Shown: piece by piece, positions 35,509 to 44,773 of the stretch
Numbering within the stretch: the stretch's first letter is position 1
Layout: every line of letters begins with the position of its first letter
Origin: Planctomycetota bacterium
Lineage (GTDB): Bacteria > Planctomycetota > Phycisphaerae > Phycisphaerales > Phycisphaeraceae
Assembly (NCBI GenBank): GCA_016350165.1
Contig: CP066225.1
Location: forward strand, 310,001 to 374,000
Reading direction: 5' to 3'
DNA: 64,000 bases
The notes under the pieces: generated by a model
Database searches by the model: none
Told to the model about the DNA's origin: nothing
The model's input: only the letters and a program-made list of their open reading frames with translations
Position numbers and translations under genes: made by a program

Positions 35509-36957
35509 ATGAGTCAGAACATGCAAACACTACAAACACTCATCATCTCAATCATCGTTTTTTTTGCTGCATGTGTTTCCCCCGCCATTGCAGCGCCACA
35601 GGTCCCCGCAGACGCTCATAAATCAATTAACGAAATCAAACTGCTTGGCTACCCCATTTCCCCTAAAGACCTCAACAATTACTACCCCTCTGCCAATGAA
35701 CAAGCCAATGCTGCAGTGATCTACCTCGAAGCATACAGCCAATTTAAACCGGCCTCTGCAAATAATTATCCAAGCACGATCCCACTCTTTGCCCCAAATT
35801 CATCGATCATCTATCGAGTATGCGACCGCCTTCCTGATAATGTCGCTGAAAGTGCAGAACTTTTTCTTGAACACAATCAGAATACCATCAACACAATTCT
35901 TCAAGCCGACCAAATCACCGATTCAAAATATCCCCTTACGTTCAATGATCATTCCGTACCTTTAAATAACCACCACATTGCAATTCGAACACTTGCCAAT
36001 CTCATAAAACTACGAGCAATCATCGCAGCCCATCATCTTAAAAATGATGAGTTCTACGACAACATGCTTCTCTACTTTGGCTTGATCCATTCATTTAAAA
36101 ACGAGCCCACCCTCCCCGCACACATTCTTCAACTACAACTTACTGCAGATCTTCTTGAGCAAATCGAACGTGCAGTGATCTATCAACGGCTTTCAATCGA
36201 GCAAATGAAATCACTACAGAATCGGCTTGAATCAATCAATCTACTCAAAACCTATCGCCGCGCTCTCATCGGCGATCGCGCACTCATGCTCGTTCTCACC
36301 AAACGAACCCCCATCGATTTCAACGCGACCATCACCGAGCTTGAAGAAATCAGAAGCAAATTTCCTCTATATCTCACAACAATGGAAACCCTCATCACCT
36401 CACCCACTCACCCCACACTAGATGACGAACCTTCATATCAAGCCATCAACGAAATACCTTCAGCCGTCTTAAGCGATTACCTCTCAAACTACCCAGCCAT
36501 TCTGACCAAGACACGCAACATTCATGCTCAATTACAAGTCACCAAGACCGCTCTCGCACTGCAGCAATATCGGTACGATCACGAAGATAAATTCCCAACA
36601 ACTCTTCGCGCCCTCACTCCAACCTATCTTGACGGCGTGCCCTTTGACCCATTCCTCAACACTCGCCCTATCAAATATCGCTACGACGATGCAGGCTGCG
36701 TCATCTACTCCATCGGCCAAGACAAAACCGACAACGCAGGTCGTGAAAAAACTTCGGACAATCAGCGCACCCGAGGCATTCCTCCTCATGACACACAAAC
36801 CTACCAACGCAAGAACCTCACAGACATTACCATCTCTTTCCTAGGCTACCAGCAGACACACTTCCCAACTAACAAAACCTCGACTCAGCCACCCAAAGAA
36901 CCCAACGACTCAGACGACCAATCCTCCGTCCTCGATGGCATGATGATGGATTTTTAG
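35509..36957 (+). CDS. Secreted protein with pilin-like C-terminal domain, paralogue 2
   Basis: This 482-aa protein has an N-terminal signal peptide (hydrophobic about 8-26, ending AIAAP). A helical middle and a C-terminal part from about residue 340 follow, including YRYDHEDKFPTTLRALTPTYL, PFDPFLNTRPIKYRYDD, VIYSIGQDKTDNAG and LTDITISFLGYQQTHFP. It shares this C-terminal order with the genes at 31635 and 37138. It lies 181 bp before paralogue 3 and divergent from the kinase-like gene. No enzyme motif is seen. A structural or envelope role is inferred only from the pilin-like domain and secretion signal. Confidence 0.78.
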   Translation: MSQNMQTLQTLIISIIVFFAACVSPAIAAPQVPADAHKSINEIKLLGYPISPKDLNNYYPSANEQANAAVIYLEAYSQFKPASANNYPSTIPLFAPNSSIIYRVCDRLPDNVAESAELFLEHNQNTINTILQADQITDSKYPLTFNDHSVPLNNHHIAIRTLANLIKLRAIIAAHHLKNDEFYDNMLLYFGLIHSFKNEPTLPAHILQLQLTADLLEQIERAVIYQRLSIEQMKSLQNRLESINLLKTYRRALIGDRALMLVLTKRTPIDFNATITELEEIRSKFPLYLTTMETLITSPTHPTLDDEPSYQAINEIPSAVLSDYLSNYPAILTKTRNIHAQLQVTKTALALQQYRYDHEDKFPTTLRALTPTYLDGVPFDPFLNTRPIKYRYDDAGCVIYSIGQDKTDNAGREKTSDNQRTRGIPPHDTQTYQRKNLTDITISFLGYQQTHFPTNKTSTQPPKEPNDSDDQSSVLDGMMMDF

Positions 36958-37137
36958 TTTAAATCACACCCACTTCCAACATCTATTCAACCCTTAGACT
37001 CATTGAGCACCATCTTTCCCCAACTATTCATATTTCCTGCATATTGATACAATATTCATTGCATCTCCACTCGTTGAGTGATGGGTTTTTGATGCCCGCC
37101 CACCCCTACTGACAACGCTGCTTCACGAAAGCTCCCC

Positions 37138-38562
37138 ATGCCCGGAAGATTGTTCCTCACAACTCTATTTTTCATTTGCACCTCAATCGCTACCCTAACT
37201 GCGCAATCAGCTAACCCAACCCCATCCACCGACCCATCACCTTCACCAGTGGCCGATCCTGCTCCACAGCTAACTCCCGAGCAAACGCAACCTCAACCAA
37301 CTGAAGACCTCACTCCCACCATTCCCCCAGCAATCGATCTATACCTCGAAGCTTTCGATCAGCTTGCTCTTCCCATGCAAAATGAACCGGATCAACTCCT
37401 TCAAATCACAGACAAATTCCAAATCAGCAACGCCTTCACTGAAGAAGAACTTCTTCGTGCAGAGCTCACACTCGCCAGCAATCAAATTGCCCTCACCAAT
37501 CTCCGTAACATCTCCCCCGGCACACCTGTCCATTGGCCAGTCGATCTCACCAACACTGCAACCTATAGCCAGGACACACCTCACCTCCCAAAACTTAGCC
37601 GAGCCGCACGCATTATCTACCTTGATGCACTCATTGCTGCTCACCTCAAAGACGCTGACCGACTCACTACCGACCTCCGCCATCTCATCTCAATCTCAAA
37701 CTCACTCAGCAACGATCAGCATCTCACCGCCCTCGAAACTCGCCTCTCAATCCTCAGCTTCCTACAAGACCTCCAAGTCCTCCTCCCACTCAACATCCTC
37801 CAACCCGATCAGCTCCTCGACATCCAACGCGATCTCAAAGCACTGGACCTCATCCCCCACATCAAATCCGTCATCCTCTATGAACGCTCACAAGCCCTTA
37901 TCTACACACAAGACTACATCAACGATGTCATCCTTCCATCCTCAACTCCCAAACCTCTCACCGATGAGCAGATTCAGTCCAATCAACAAAACTTCACAAA
38001 GTTCATGACCGAGTTCCTCACGCAACTCGAGATCTATCAGTTCGATTTCACCACGCTAGCCAAGCAAGCCGACGAATTACCCGAAACCGAACTACTCACC
38101 AAAAACCTCATCCCCATTTTCGCTAGCACCACCGAACGCTACACCATCGCGCAAGCCAGCATCAACACCACCATCGTTGCCCTCGCTTTGCAACGCTACA
38201 AGCTTGCCTACAACGAGTACCCACCCACGCTCGACAAGCTCGTGCCTGACTACCTCATCTCAATCCCCATTGACCCATTCGATCGCTCACCGCTTCGCTA
38301 CATCTACGACGACCAAACCCAAACAGCCGTCATCTACGCAACAGGCCCCGACACACTCGACAACAATGGCCGCGCATTTACCTCTCAAGCCGTACCAACC
38401 TTCGGACAACGCCCCGCCTCTCCTTCACCCACCTACATTTACACCGACATCACCTTCAACCTCGGCCCATACCAAAAAGCTCACTTCCCTGAATCCATCA
38501 TCACCAACGAACCTGCCACCACACCAACCAATGAGCCTGCCGAGCAACCAACCTCACCATAA
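37138..38562 (+). CDS. Secreted protein with pilin-like C-terminal domain, paralogue 3
   Basis: This 474-aa protein has a signal peptide (about 1-22). A Pro/Thr/Gln-rich linker follows (about 25-60, including DPSPSPVADPAPQL), then a helical domain. The C-terminal region has YKLAYNEYPPTLDKLVPDYL, IDPFDRSPLRYIYDD, VIYATGPDTLDNNG and YTDITFNLGPYQKAHFPE. The Pro-rich spacer suggests the domain is held away from the membrane. It ends in a Thr/Pro-rich tail. The last 9 bp overlap the convergent minus-strand gene at 38554. No ribosome binding site is obvious at this ATG. The function is unknown. Confidence 0.78.
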   Translation: MPGRLFLTTLFFICTSIATLTAQSANPTPSTDPSPSPVADPAPQLTPEQTQPQPTEDLTPTIPPAIDLYLEAFDQLALPMQNEPDQLLQITDKFQISNAFTEEELLRAELTLASNQIALTNLRNISPGTPVHWPVDLTNTATYSQDTPHLPKLSRAARIIYLDALIAAHLKDADRLTTDLRHLISISNSLSNDQHLTALETRLSILSFLQDLQVLLPLNILQPDQLLDIQRDLKALDLIPHIKSVILYERSQALIYTQDYINDVILPSSTPKPLTDEQIQSNQQNFTKFMTEFLTQLEIYQFDFTTLAKQADELPETELLTKNLIPIFASTTERYTIAQASINTTIVALALQRYKLAYNEYPPTLDKLVPDYLISIPIDPFDRSPLRYIYDDQTQTAVIYATGPDTLDNNGRAFTSQAVPTFGQRPASPSPTYIYTDITFNLGPYQKAHFPESIITNEPATTPTNEPAEQPTSP

Positions 38563-38958
38563 CTCATTCCGCTCCATCATCGCCACCACACCAGCCACTC
38601 CACATCCAATCACGCCCCAAAATATCCCAATACCCGGGTAAAAGATTTGCCATAAATTCGAGTGTTCCCTGCCTTCCCATTTCAATTCCTTCACTCCCAT
38701 CACAACACTCAACCCCACACCCCATACAAGCAGCACCCATCCAGACCAAACCAATCCTTTGCAGCTTCTCCTCATCAGCATCATCAAGCCAAATGGTAAG
38801 AACAGCATTCCACCGCCCAAGACGCCATCCAACACGCCATAAAATTTCATACTCCCACTCAAACACCACACATAAAAAACAAAACCACTCATCAACCCCC
38901 AAAACTGCACAGCATCTTCCCACCCACCACCAAACTTCTTTTCTTTCACTTCATTCAT
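38554..38958 (-). CDS. Small membrane protein of unknown function
   Basis: This 134-aa protein has four likely membrane segments (about 18-38, 42-62, 68-90 and 105-126) and short charged loops. No motif is recognised. The stop overlaps the end of paralogue 3 by 9 bp on the other strand. Another minus-strand frame (38564-38923) overlaps it almost entirely; this one is preferred for its regular membrane pattern and the charged start MNEVKEKK. It could be a real lineage-specific gene or, less likely, a spurious frame. Confidence 0.5.
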   Translation of the reverse strand: MNEVKEKKFGGGWEDAVQFWGLMSGFVFYVWCLSGSMKFYGVLDGVLGGGMLFLPFGLMMLMRRSCKGLVWSGWVLLVWGVGLSVVMGVKELKWEGREHSNLWQIFYPGIGIFWGVIGCGVAGVVAMMERNELW

Positions 38959-39165
38959 TCCACCAACCTACTCTTTCGCAAGATTTCATCAACTCAACTC
39001 ATTTACACACCACCTATCAGCCGAAACCTTTCATATTTACCTACACAACATTCCAAAACTCGCCATTTATTTGCTATACTTATCACGATACGTCACGTTT
39101 GCATCATTTAAAACAAACCTCAAGCGAACACTACGATTAACCACACTTCAAACAGGATCAAACGC

Positions 39166-40674
39166 ATGAGTCAGCCATTGGGTTACATCGCTTTCGACCT
39201 CGGTGCCGAGTCTGGCCGCACCATTCTCGCCACCCTCCAAAACGACAAGCTCGAACTCCATGAGATCAATCGTTTTCTCAACCTCCCTCAGCACACACCC
39301 GACGGCTACCACTGGGCCATCATCGAAACTTGGCGTCATCTCCAAGACGGCCTACGCAAAGCTGCTCAGTTCGCTCGTGAAAACAACATTAAACTCGTCT
39401 CATTAGGCGTCGACACATGGGGCGTTGACTTCGGCCTCATCGGCGACTCAGGCCAACTCCTCGGCCTCCCCTTCGCTTACCGCGATGACCGCAACCCACC
39501 CGCCATGCAAAAAGCATTCGACACCCTAGGCAAAAAAACAATCTACGACGCCACCGGCATCCAGTTCATGCCCTTCAACTCACTCTTCCAACTCGTCGCT
39601 CAGAAAGACGCTGAATCCTCAGCCATCGACAACGCAAAGCACATGCTCTTCATGCCCGACATCCTCCACTACTTCTTCTCAGGCAAACCAGCCAACGAAG
39701 CAACCATCGCATCAACCTCACAAATGGTCGACCCAACCACCGGCAAGTGGGCCACTGATCTCGTCAAGCAACTCAATCTCCCCTCGCAATTCCTCACAGA
39801 CATCCTCCCCGCAGGCTCAACCCTCGGCCCAATCACCAAGCGAGTCGCAGAACAATGCAACTGTGATCCAATCCAAGTTATCATCCCCGGTTCACACGAC
39901 ACCGCCTCCGCAATCGCCGCAGTACCTGTCGATTCTTCATCAACAGAAAACTGGGCATACCTCTCCTCAGGCACATGGTCCCTCATGGGCGCTGAACTCG
40001 ATAACCCAGTCGTCTCCGATCAAGCGCGCGAAGCATCCTTCACCAACGAGCGTGGCGTAGAAGACAAAATCCGCTTCCTTAAAAACATCGCAGGCCTTTG
40101 GCTCGTTCAGGAAGTCCGTCGTGACTACCTCGCCAAAGGCTCTGAATTCAACTACATCGAACTGACTGATGCCGCCAAAGAATGTGAAGCCTTCCGCACA
40201 ATCATTAACCCCTCACACGCACCTTTCGCATCACCCAACAACATGCATCAGAAGATCGCTGACTTCGCCACACAAACAGGCCAGCCAATCCCAGAAACCC
40301 CAGGCCAACTCACACGTGCATGCCTAGAATCACTCGCATTCGCATACCGCGATACGCTCAAAAACCTCGAAAAACTTCTTGGCAAATCCATTAATGTCCT
40401 CCACATCGTCGGCGGTGGCGGCAAGAACGAACTCCTCAATCAAATGACCGCTGACGCCACTGGCTGCAAAGTCATCGTCGGCCCAACCGAAGCAACAGCC
40501 ACCGGTAATGCACTCACCCAAGCCATCGGCAACGGTGACATCAAAGACCTCGCACAACTTCGCCAAGTCGTACGCAACTCTTTCGAACTCGAAACATTCA
40601 CCCCTCAAAATCCAGAAGCATACGACGCGCAAGCAGACAGGTACGACAACCTCTGCAACGCTCCGGTTAAATAA
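39166..40674 (+). CDS. rhaB: Rhamnulokinase
   Basis: This is an FGGY-family kinase (502 aa) that phosphorylates L-rhamnulose to L-rhamnulose-1-phosphate. The start FDLGAESGRTILA is the RhaB version of the family's first ATP-site loop. LGVDTWGVDFGLI, IPGSHDTASA, LSSGTWSLMGAEL and VLHIVGGGGKNELLNQMTADATG are diagnostic and favour RhaB over xylulokinase or fuculokinase. The rest of the rhamnose genes (rhaA, rhaD, a mutarotase or a transporter) are not adjacent, so this kinase is an isolated part of the pathway. A strong terminator follows. Confidence 0.93.
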   Translation: MSQPLGYIAFDLGAESGRTILATLQNDKLELHEINRFLNLPQHTPDGYHWAIIETWRHLQDGLRKAAQFARENNIKLVSLGVDTWGVDFGLIGDSGQLLGLPFAYRDDRNPPAMQKAFDTLGKKTIYDATGIQFMPFNSLFQLVAQKDAESSAIDNAKHMLFMPDILHYFFSGKPANEATIASTSQMVDPTTGKWATDLVKQLNLPSQFLTDILPAGSTLGPITKRVAEQCNCDPIQVIIPGSHDTASAIAAVPVDSSSTENWAYLSSGTWSLMGAELDNPVVSDQAREASFTNERGVEDKIRFLKNIAGLWLVQEVRRDYLAKGSEFNYIELTDAAKECEAFRTIINPSHAPFASPNNMHQKIADFATQTGQPIPETPGQLTRACLESLAFAYRDTLKNLEKLLGKSINVLHIVGGGGKNELLNQMTADATGCKVIVGPTEATATGNALTQAIGNGDIKDLAQLRQVVRNSFELETFTPQNPEAYDAQADRYDNLCNAPVK

Positions 40675-40702
40675 TCAATACAACAATAAACTCCTTCTGC
40701 AT

Positions 40703-40738
40703 GAGCCCGTCAACACCCGTTGGTGGGCTCTATTTTTT
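40703..40738 (+). terminator. Rho-independent terminator of rhaB
   Basis: Arms 40703-40714 and 40719-40730 pair over 12 bp, two of them G-T, with a 4-nt loop. TATTTTTTAT follows. It lies about 30 bp after the rhaB stop. Confidence 0.9.
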
Positions 40739-41343
40739 ATTAATTACACGCGCGTCTAATTAACAAAATCCAACCATCCACCAACACCTTTTCCTAACTT
40801 TGAAAGTTAATAAAATTTTTTTGCTCAACTTCGTATTCTTTTTGGACGCTTTTCGTAACGACTTCACCTCAATACAAACCCACATTTAAACGCCCCCATA
40901 AGCCTCGCCCAACACTCAAAACTCCCCATCTAATCACCTGTTACCCACTCACAACCACACCCTTTCCAAAGCCGTTCGTTTTTCGTATCTCCGCCCGACG
41001 AATACTGAGCCACAACACACTTTACGACCCTCAAAAACTCTTTATCATGACCTCAAAATTTTTTATAAATTCATCAATCTTCACTGGCAAACTCACGCCT
41101 ACTTTGCCGATAGATTGAAGAATATCGGACAGGACCTGACTTTTCTCCATGCAATTCAGCACTCAAAAGTCAGACGCAAACCTCCTGTCTCTCACAACGG
41201 CTTGAGTGGTATTTGGCCGGATCGTTTCGTTTGTCTATACAGTTTTCTTCGTTACTCCAACTGCTTAATCGCAAACTCAAAAACTTACCAGGCACCTGAG
41301 CTCTTACTCGCCTACCCCATTCGATAACAAACGACACGCTCCA

Positions 41344-41407
41344 TTTACTCTAATCCCTACAGACCAACCTCGTGTTTACTCTAAAGGGAAAATTAGTACC
41401 AGAGTAA
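41344..41407. promoter_or_regulatory. Clustered TTACTCT sites upstream of the MshEN-like gene
   Basis: TTTACTCTAA occurs at 41344-41353 and 41375-41384, 31 bp apart (about three helical turns). An inverted AGAGTAA follows at 41401-41407. Repeats on one face of the helix are typical of regulator-binding sites. No regulator is known. Confidence 0.3.
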
Positions 41408-41477
41408 TAGCCTATAGTTAAGAGCCTCGCGACATAACGCCGATGTTGCGCGTTAGAGTCCGATGGGAGATCAAGCC

Positions 41478-41987
41478 ATGCGTCCAATGAAAGTAGTTAA
41501 AGACGTTGCGCACGCGCAACAAGAACACTCTTCAAGCAGTCAGCTTAAGCTCACCGACAACGCTGCAGACGAACACTTCGTCAGCCCCGTCGGAAAGCCT
41601 AATCACCTCTTAGACGATGAGAACGCCCCGCTCCAATGGGCGAATGCTGACAGCAAATCTCCTGAGCAAATACATGAATCAAGTGGTGACGTCGGCGACA
41701 TGATCCTCGACACTCGACCACTCAACCTCTTCAACGAGACTTTCGATCACGACTGCCTCAGATTACTCCCCGCAGAGGAAGCTTGGAAGAGCCTCGTTCT
41801 CCCAATACGCATCCATGATGGCTCCCTCATCTGCGCCACAACCAAATCAATGCTAGACGATGCACTCTCCCTCCTTGAGAAGCACGTTAAAGACACACCA
41901 GTAAAACTCACCTTCGTCGAATCACACCTTCTCGAAATGTTCATCGCAGAACGTTACGGCTACGAAGGCGTCGAAGCCGACGAATAA
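41478..41987 (+). CDS. Stand-alone MshEN/GspE-N-domain-like protein
   Basis: This 169-aa protein has a polar, low-complexity N-terminus (1-70, rich in Ser, Gln, Asp). Its C-terminal region (about 75-165) resembles the N-terminal domain of type II secretion/type IV pilus ATPases: LRLLPAEEAWKSLVLPIRIHDGSLICATT ... ALSLLEKHV ... VESHLLEMFIAERYG. In MshE and its relatives this domain binds cyclic di-GMP. There is no ATPase domain here. It may therefore be an adaptor or decoy that senses the same ligand or docks to the secretion machine. The ATG at 41478 has GGGAG 8 bp before it; an ATG at 41463 would absorb that site. Terminator at 42011. Confidence 0.62.
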   Translation: MRPMKVVKDVAHAQQEHSSSSQLKLTDNAADEHFVSPVGKPNHLLDDENAPLQWANADSKSPEQIHESSGDVGDMILDTRPLNLFNETFDHDCLRLLPAEEAWKSLVLPIRIHDGSLICATTKSMLDDALSLLEKHVKDTPVKLTFVESHLLEMFIAERYGYEGVEADE

Positions 41988-42380
41988 ACCAAACAAACAG
42001 ACCAATGACCAAAACAGCGAACACAATCATACGTGTTCGCTGTTTTACTATCTTTACATCATTAACATAACGATCAACATAACCACAAAATTGAAATCCA
42101 ACTCAAATAGTCAGCGAACCACACTCGCCGCCCCCTCCTAACACCTCCACCCACCTCACAAAGAAGCATTACCAAGACGCCAACCCCATCCACCTCAAAA
42201 ACACAGCCTCTACCCCACCCTCGCCTATCGCATTTAAACAAATCTTTAGAATATGGATTCCCCCTTTACACACGGGGTTTATCATCACTTTCAGTGACTT
42301 TCGCATATTCCCACCCTTCTTACCGCTTATGATTCTTTAATCCGTTCTGTCATCATTGGTACGTGTCCAGGAGCATAAAC
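41988..42380. other. Gap between the MshEN-like gene and the hexosaminidase
   Basis: Apart from the terminator (42011-42046), nothing is recognised in this stretch. A small CCCC/GGGG hairpin with T residues lies near 42260-42280. A plus-strand frame at 42356-42604 is a shadow of the hexosaminidase gene. Confidence 0.4.
42011..42049 (+). terminator. Rho-independent terminator of the MshEN-like gene
   Basis: AAAACAGCGAACAC (42011-42024) and GTGTTCGCTGTTTT (42033-42046) form a perfect 14-bp stem with an 8-nt loop. It lies 24 bp after the stop codon. Confidence 0.92.
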
Positions 42381-44099
42381 ATGACCCAACCTTCCCGCAC
42401 CGTCCATATTTTTATACACCCAAACATCACAATCATTTTCGCACTCACCATCACACTGCTAATCTTCCCTCTCTCACAACTCGCTGCTCAATCTTCAAAC
42501 GAGCAACCCGAAATCAACATCATTCCGCAACCTCTCAAAATCGAGCGAGGCCAAGGCACCTTCGACTTCACCTCTCAAACCTTCATCCTCCCCGAAACAC
42601 CTGACACCGTTGAACTCGCAAAACTACTCGCTAAATACATCGAGCCAGCCGCTGGCTTCGAGCCCATGATCGCAAACCACAAACGCGAGAGCAGCACCAT
42701 CATCCTTTCAACCCGTGAAAAGAACCCCGATCTCGGCGACGAAGGCTACATCCTCTCCGTCACAGAAGACCACATCGAAATCCATGCCAACACCCCCGCC
42801 GGTGTTTTCTACGGCATCCAAACCCTCAGACAACTCATGCCCGAACGTCACTTCTCCAAAATGGAAGACAAAGACGATCACACCATCTACCCTATCCCAG
42901 CGGTCACCATCACCGATAAACCTCGCTTCCAATACCGCGGCCTCATGCTCGATGAAGCACGTAACTTCCACGGCAAGGTCTTCGTCAAAAAACTCCTCGA
43001 CGTCATGGCTATCCACAAATTCAATCGATTCCATTGGCATCTCACCGATGACCAAGGTTGGCGTATTGAAATAAAAAGGTACCCATTACTGACCCAATAC
43101 GGTTCTGTGCGCGCCGAAAGCCCGTTCGCAAATGACCGCTCCACAGGCGACGGCATGCCCTACGGCCCATATTTCTACACCCAGGACGACATTCGCGAAA
43201 TCGTCGATTACGCAAAAACCCGCCATATCGAAATAATCCCTGAAATCGAGATGCCAGGCCACGCTCAAGCCGCTATAGCCGCTTACCCATGGCTGGGTAA
43301 CCTCGATGACCATCTGCCTGTCCGGACCACTTGGGGCATCTCTGAGAACATCTTCAATCTTGAAGAACGCACCTTCGATTTCCTGGAAAACGTCCTTGAC
43401 GAAGTCATCGAACTCTTCCCCTACAAGTACATCCACATTGGCGGCGATGAAGTGCCTAAAAAAGAATGGATCAACAGCCCGCACGCACAGCAAGTTATGC
43501 GTCGCCAAGGATTTACAGACGTCGAGCAGTTGCAGGGGTACTTCGTTAATCGAATCGAAAATTTCCTCTTAACCCAAGACAAATACATCATTGGTTGGGA
43601 TGAAATCCTTGAAGGCGGCGTTGGCGTTGAACCAAGTGCAACGGTCATGAGTTGGCGTGGCACAAAAGGCGGCATTGAAGCAGCTGAAAAGGGCCACGAT
43701 GTCATCATGACCCCAACAACACATGTCTACCTTGATTACTATCAAACCAAGGACATTCGACGTGAACCACCAGCCATTGGCGGTTATTTACCACTGGAAA
43801 AAGTATATTCTTTCAATCCAACCGATGGAATCAATGAAGAAGACTCTAAGCGCGTAATAGGCGTTCAAGGCAATACATGGACTGAATACATGCAAGCACC
43901 ATGGCAGGTTGAATGGATGATGTGGCCACGCGCATCGGCTATTGCTGAGATCGGCTGGTCGCAGCAGGCTAACCGCAGTTATGATGATTTCTATAAACGA
44001 TTAGAGACACATTTAATGCGATTAGAACATATGAAGGTCTATTTCAGGCCACTGATTGATAAGGATGAAATGGTCAAGCCTGCATTCCCTGACCCATAA
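42381..44099 (+). CDS. Beta-N-acetylhexosaminidase, glycoside hydrolase family 20
   Basis: This secreted GH20 enzyme of 572 aa removes terminal N-acetylglucosamine or N-acetylgalactosamine from glycans or chitin. A hydrophobic signal segment (about 15-35, ending LAAQS) leads into a GH20b support domain (about 45-165). The catalytic TIM barrel starts at FQYRGLMLDEARNFHGK, with FHWHLTDDQGWR, EIEMPGHAQAA and the catalytic Asp-Glu pair in HIGGDEVPKKEW. WTEYMQ and MMWPRASAIAEIGW close the barrel. The ATG at 42381 has AGGAG 8 bp upstream. Codon use shifts within the gene: the first two thirds favour C-ending codons, the last third does not. Confidence 0.93.
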   Translation: MTQPSRTVHIFIHPNITIIFALTITLLIFPLSQLAAQSSNEQPEINIIPQPLKIERGQGTFDFTSQTFILPETPDTVELAKLLAKYIEPAAGFEPMIANHKRESSTIILSTREKNPDLGDEGYILSVTEDHIEIHANTPAGVFYGIQTLRQLMPERHFSKMEDKDDHTIYPIPAVTITDKPRFQYRGLMLDEARNFHGKVFVKKLLDVMAIHKFNRFHWHLTDDQGWRIEIKRYPLLTQYGSVRAESPFANDRSTGDGMPYGPYFYTQDDIREIVDYAKTRHIEIIPEIEMPGHAQAAIAAYPWLGNLDDHLPVRTTWGISENIFNLEERTFDFLENVLDEVIELFPYKYIHIGGDEVPKKEWINSPHAQQVMRRQGFTDVEQLQGYFVNRIENFLLTQDKYIIGWDEILEGGVGVEPSATVMSWRGTKGGIEAAEKGHDVIMTPTTHVYLDYYQTKDIRREPPAIGGYLPLEKVYSFNPTDGINEEDSKRVIGVQGNTWTEYMQAPWQVEWMMWPRASAIAEIGWSQQANRSYDDFYKRLETHLMRLEHMKVYFRPLIDKDEMVKPAFPDP

Positions 44100-44341
44100 T
44101 CTCTATTGGCTTAAACAAGATAACTTTAAATTACAACACTTAAACAGTTACAAAACAATGCTTTTGTGACTGTTTTTATAGTATTTGACGGCCTGTTTGA
44201 ATTATGCGACGATAGACATCTTGCATTCAATTGAGCTATGACTTGTTTGAATGTATTGTATTGCTAATCAACGTAACACTGTCGGCCTGTGTACAGTCAT
44301 TGATTAGAGGTTTGAATTTCAAAGTTTTAAGGATTATTAAA

Positions 44342-44698
44342 ATGAAAAAGGTCGGCATCATACGTTGTCAGCAAACCGAGCATTTATGCCCGGGCACATC
44401 TGACTTCAAGGCGGCACGGGAAGGTAGATTTAACTTTGAACAATTTGGCCCATGTGAAGTCGTCGGTTTTATAAGTTGTGGCGGTTGCCCGGGGAAACAG
44501 GCTGTCGCACGATCAGCTGAGATGGTCAAACGTGGCGCTGAAGCTATTTTTATGGCTACCTGTATTTGCAAAGGTACGCCGATTGGATTTGCGTGTCCGC
44601 ATTGGGAACAAATGCGTGATGCGATCGAAAAGAAACTTGGTCCAAACGTCCCATTGATTATTGGTACGCACCCAGCACCCGGAGATAAAAAGAAGTGA
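44342..44698 (+). CDS. CGGC-domain protein
   Basis: This small protein of 118 aa is named for its conserved cysteines. It starts MKKVGIIRCQQTEHLCPG, then FISCGGCPGKQAVAR, ATCICKGTPIGFACPHW. The five or more conserved Cys suggest metal or metal-cluster binding; members are scattered in anaerobes and their function is unknown. The ATG at 44342 has AAGGA 8 bp upstream. An upstream in-frame start (44231) adds a non-conserved hydrophobic tail and is rejected. Terminator at 44733. Confidence 0.83.
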   Translation: MKKVGIIRCQQTEHLCPGTSDFKAAREGRFNFEQFGPCEVVGFISCGGCPGKQAVARSAEMVKRGAEAIFMATCICKGTPIGFACPHWEQMRDAIEKKLGPNVPLIIGTHPAPGDKKK

Positions 44699-44732
44699 TC
44701 ATTAGCTAATCAATGATTAGAGATTACTTATA

Positions 44733-44769
44733 AATGCGCACAAGATTTTAAGTCTTTGCGCATTTTTTA
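44733..44769 (+). terminator. Rho-independent terminator of the CGGC gene
   Basis: AATGCGCA (44733-44740) pairs with TGCGCATT (44757-44764). A further 4-bp AAGA/TCTT pairing lies inside, across a one-base bulge. A T-run overlaps the end of the stem. It lies 35 bp after the CGGC stop codon. Confidence 0.75.
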
Positions 44770-44773
44770 ATGC

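Larger units (their letters stand above)
40675..41477. other. Long gene-free stretch before the MshEN-like gene
   Basis: Only the rhaB terminator (40703-40738) and short repeats are seen. A 70-codon plus-strand frame at 41115-41327 shows no protein character. Three copies of TTACTCT lie at 41345, 41376 and, inverted, at about 41401, which may be binding sites upstream of the MshEN-like gene. Otherwise nothing is recognised. Confidence 0.4.

Noticed and set aside
38564-38923. A 119-codon minus-strand frame overlapping the small membrane protein
   Set aside because: It overlaps the 134-codon frame that has a more regular membrane pattern; it is Trp/Cys/Met-rich without structure.
41115-41327. 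A 70-codon plus-strand frame upstream of the MshEN-like gene
   Set aside because: It has no ribosome binding site, signal, domain or conserved look.
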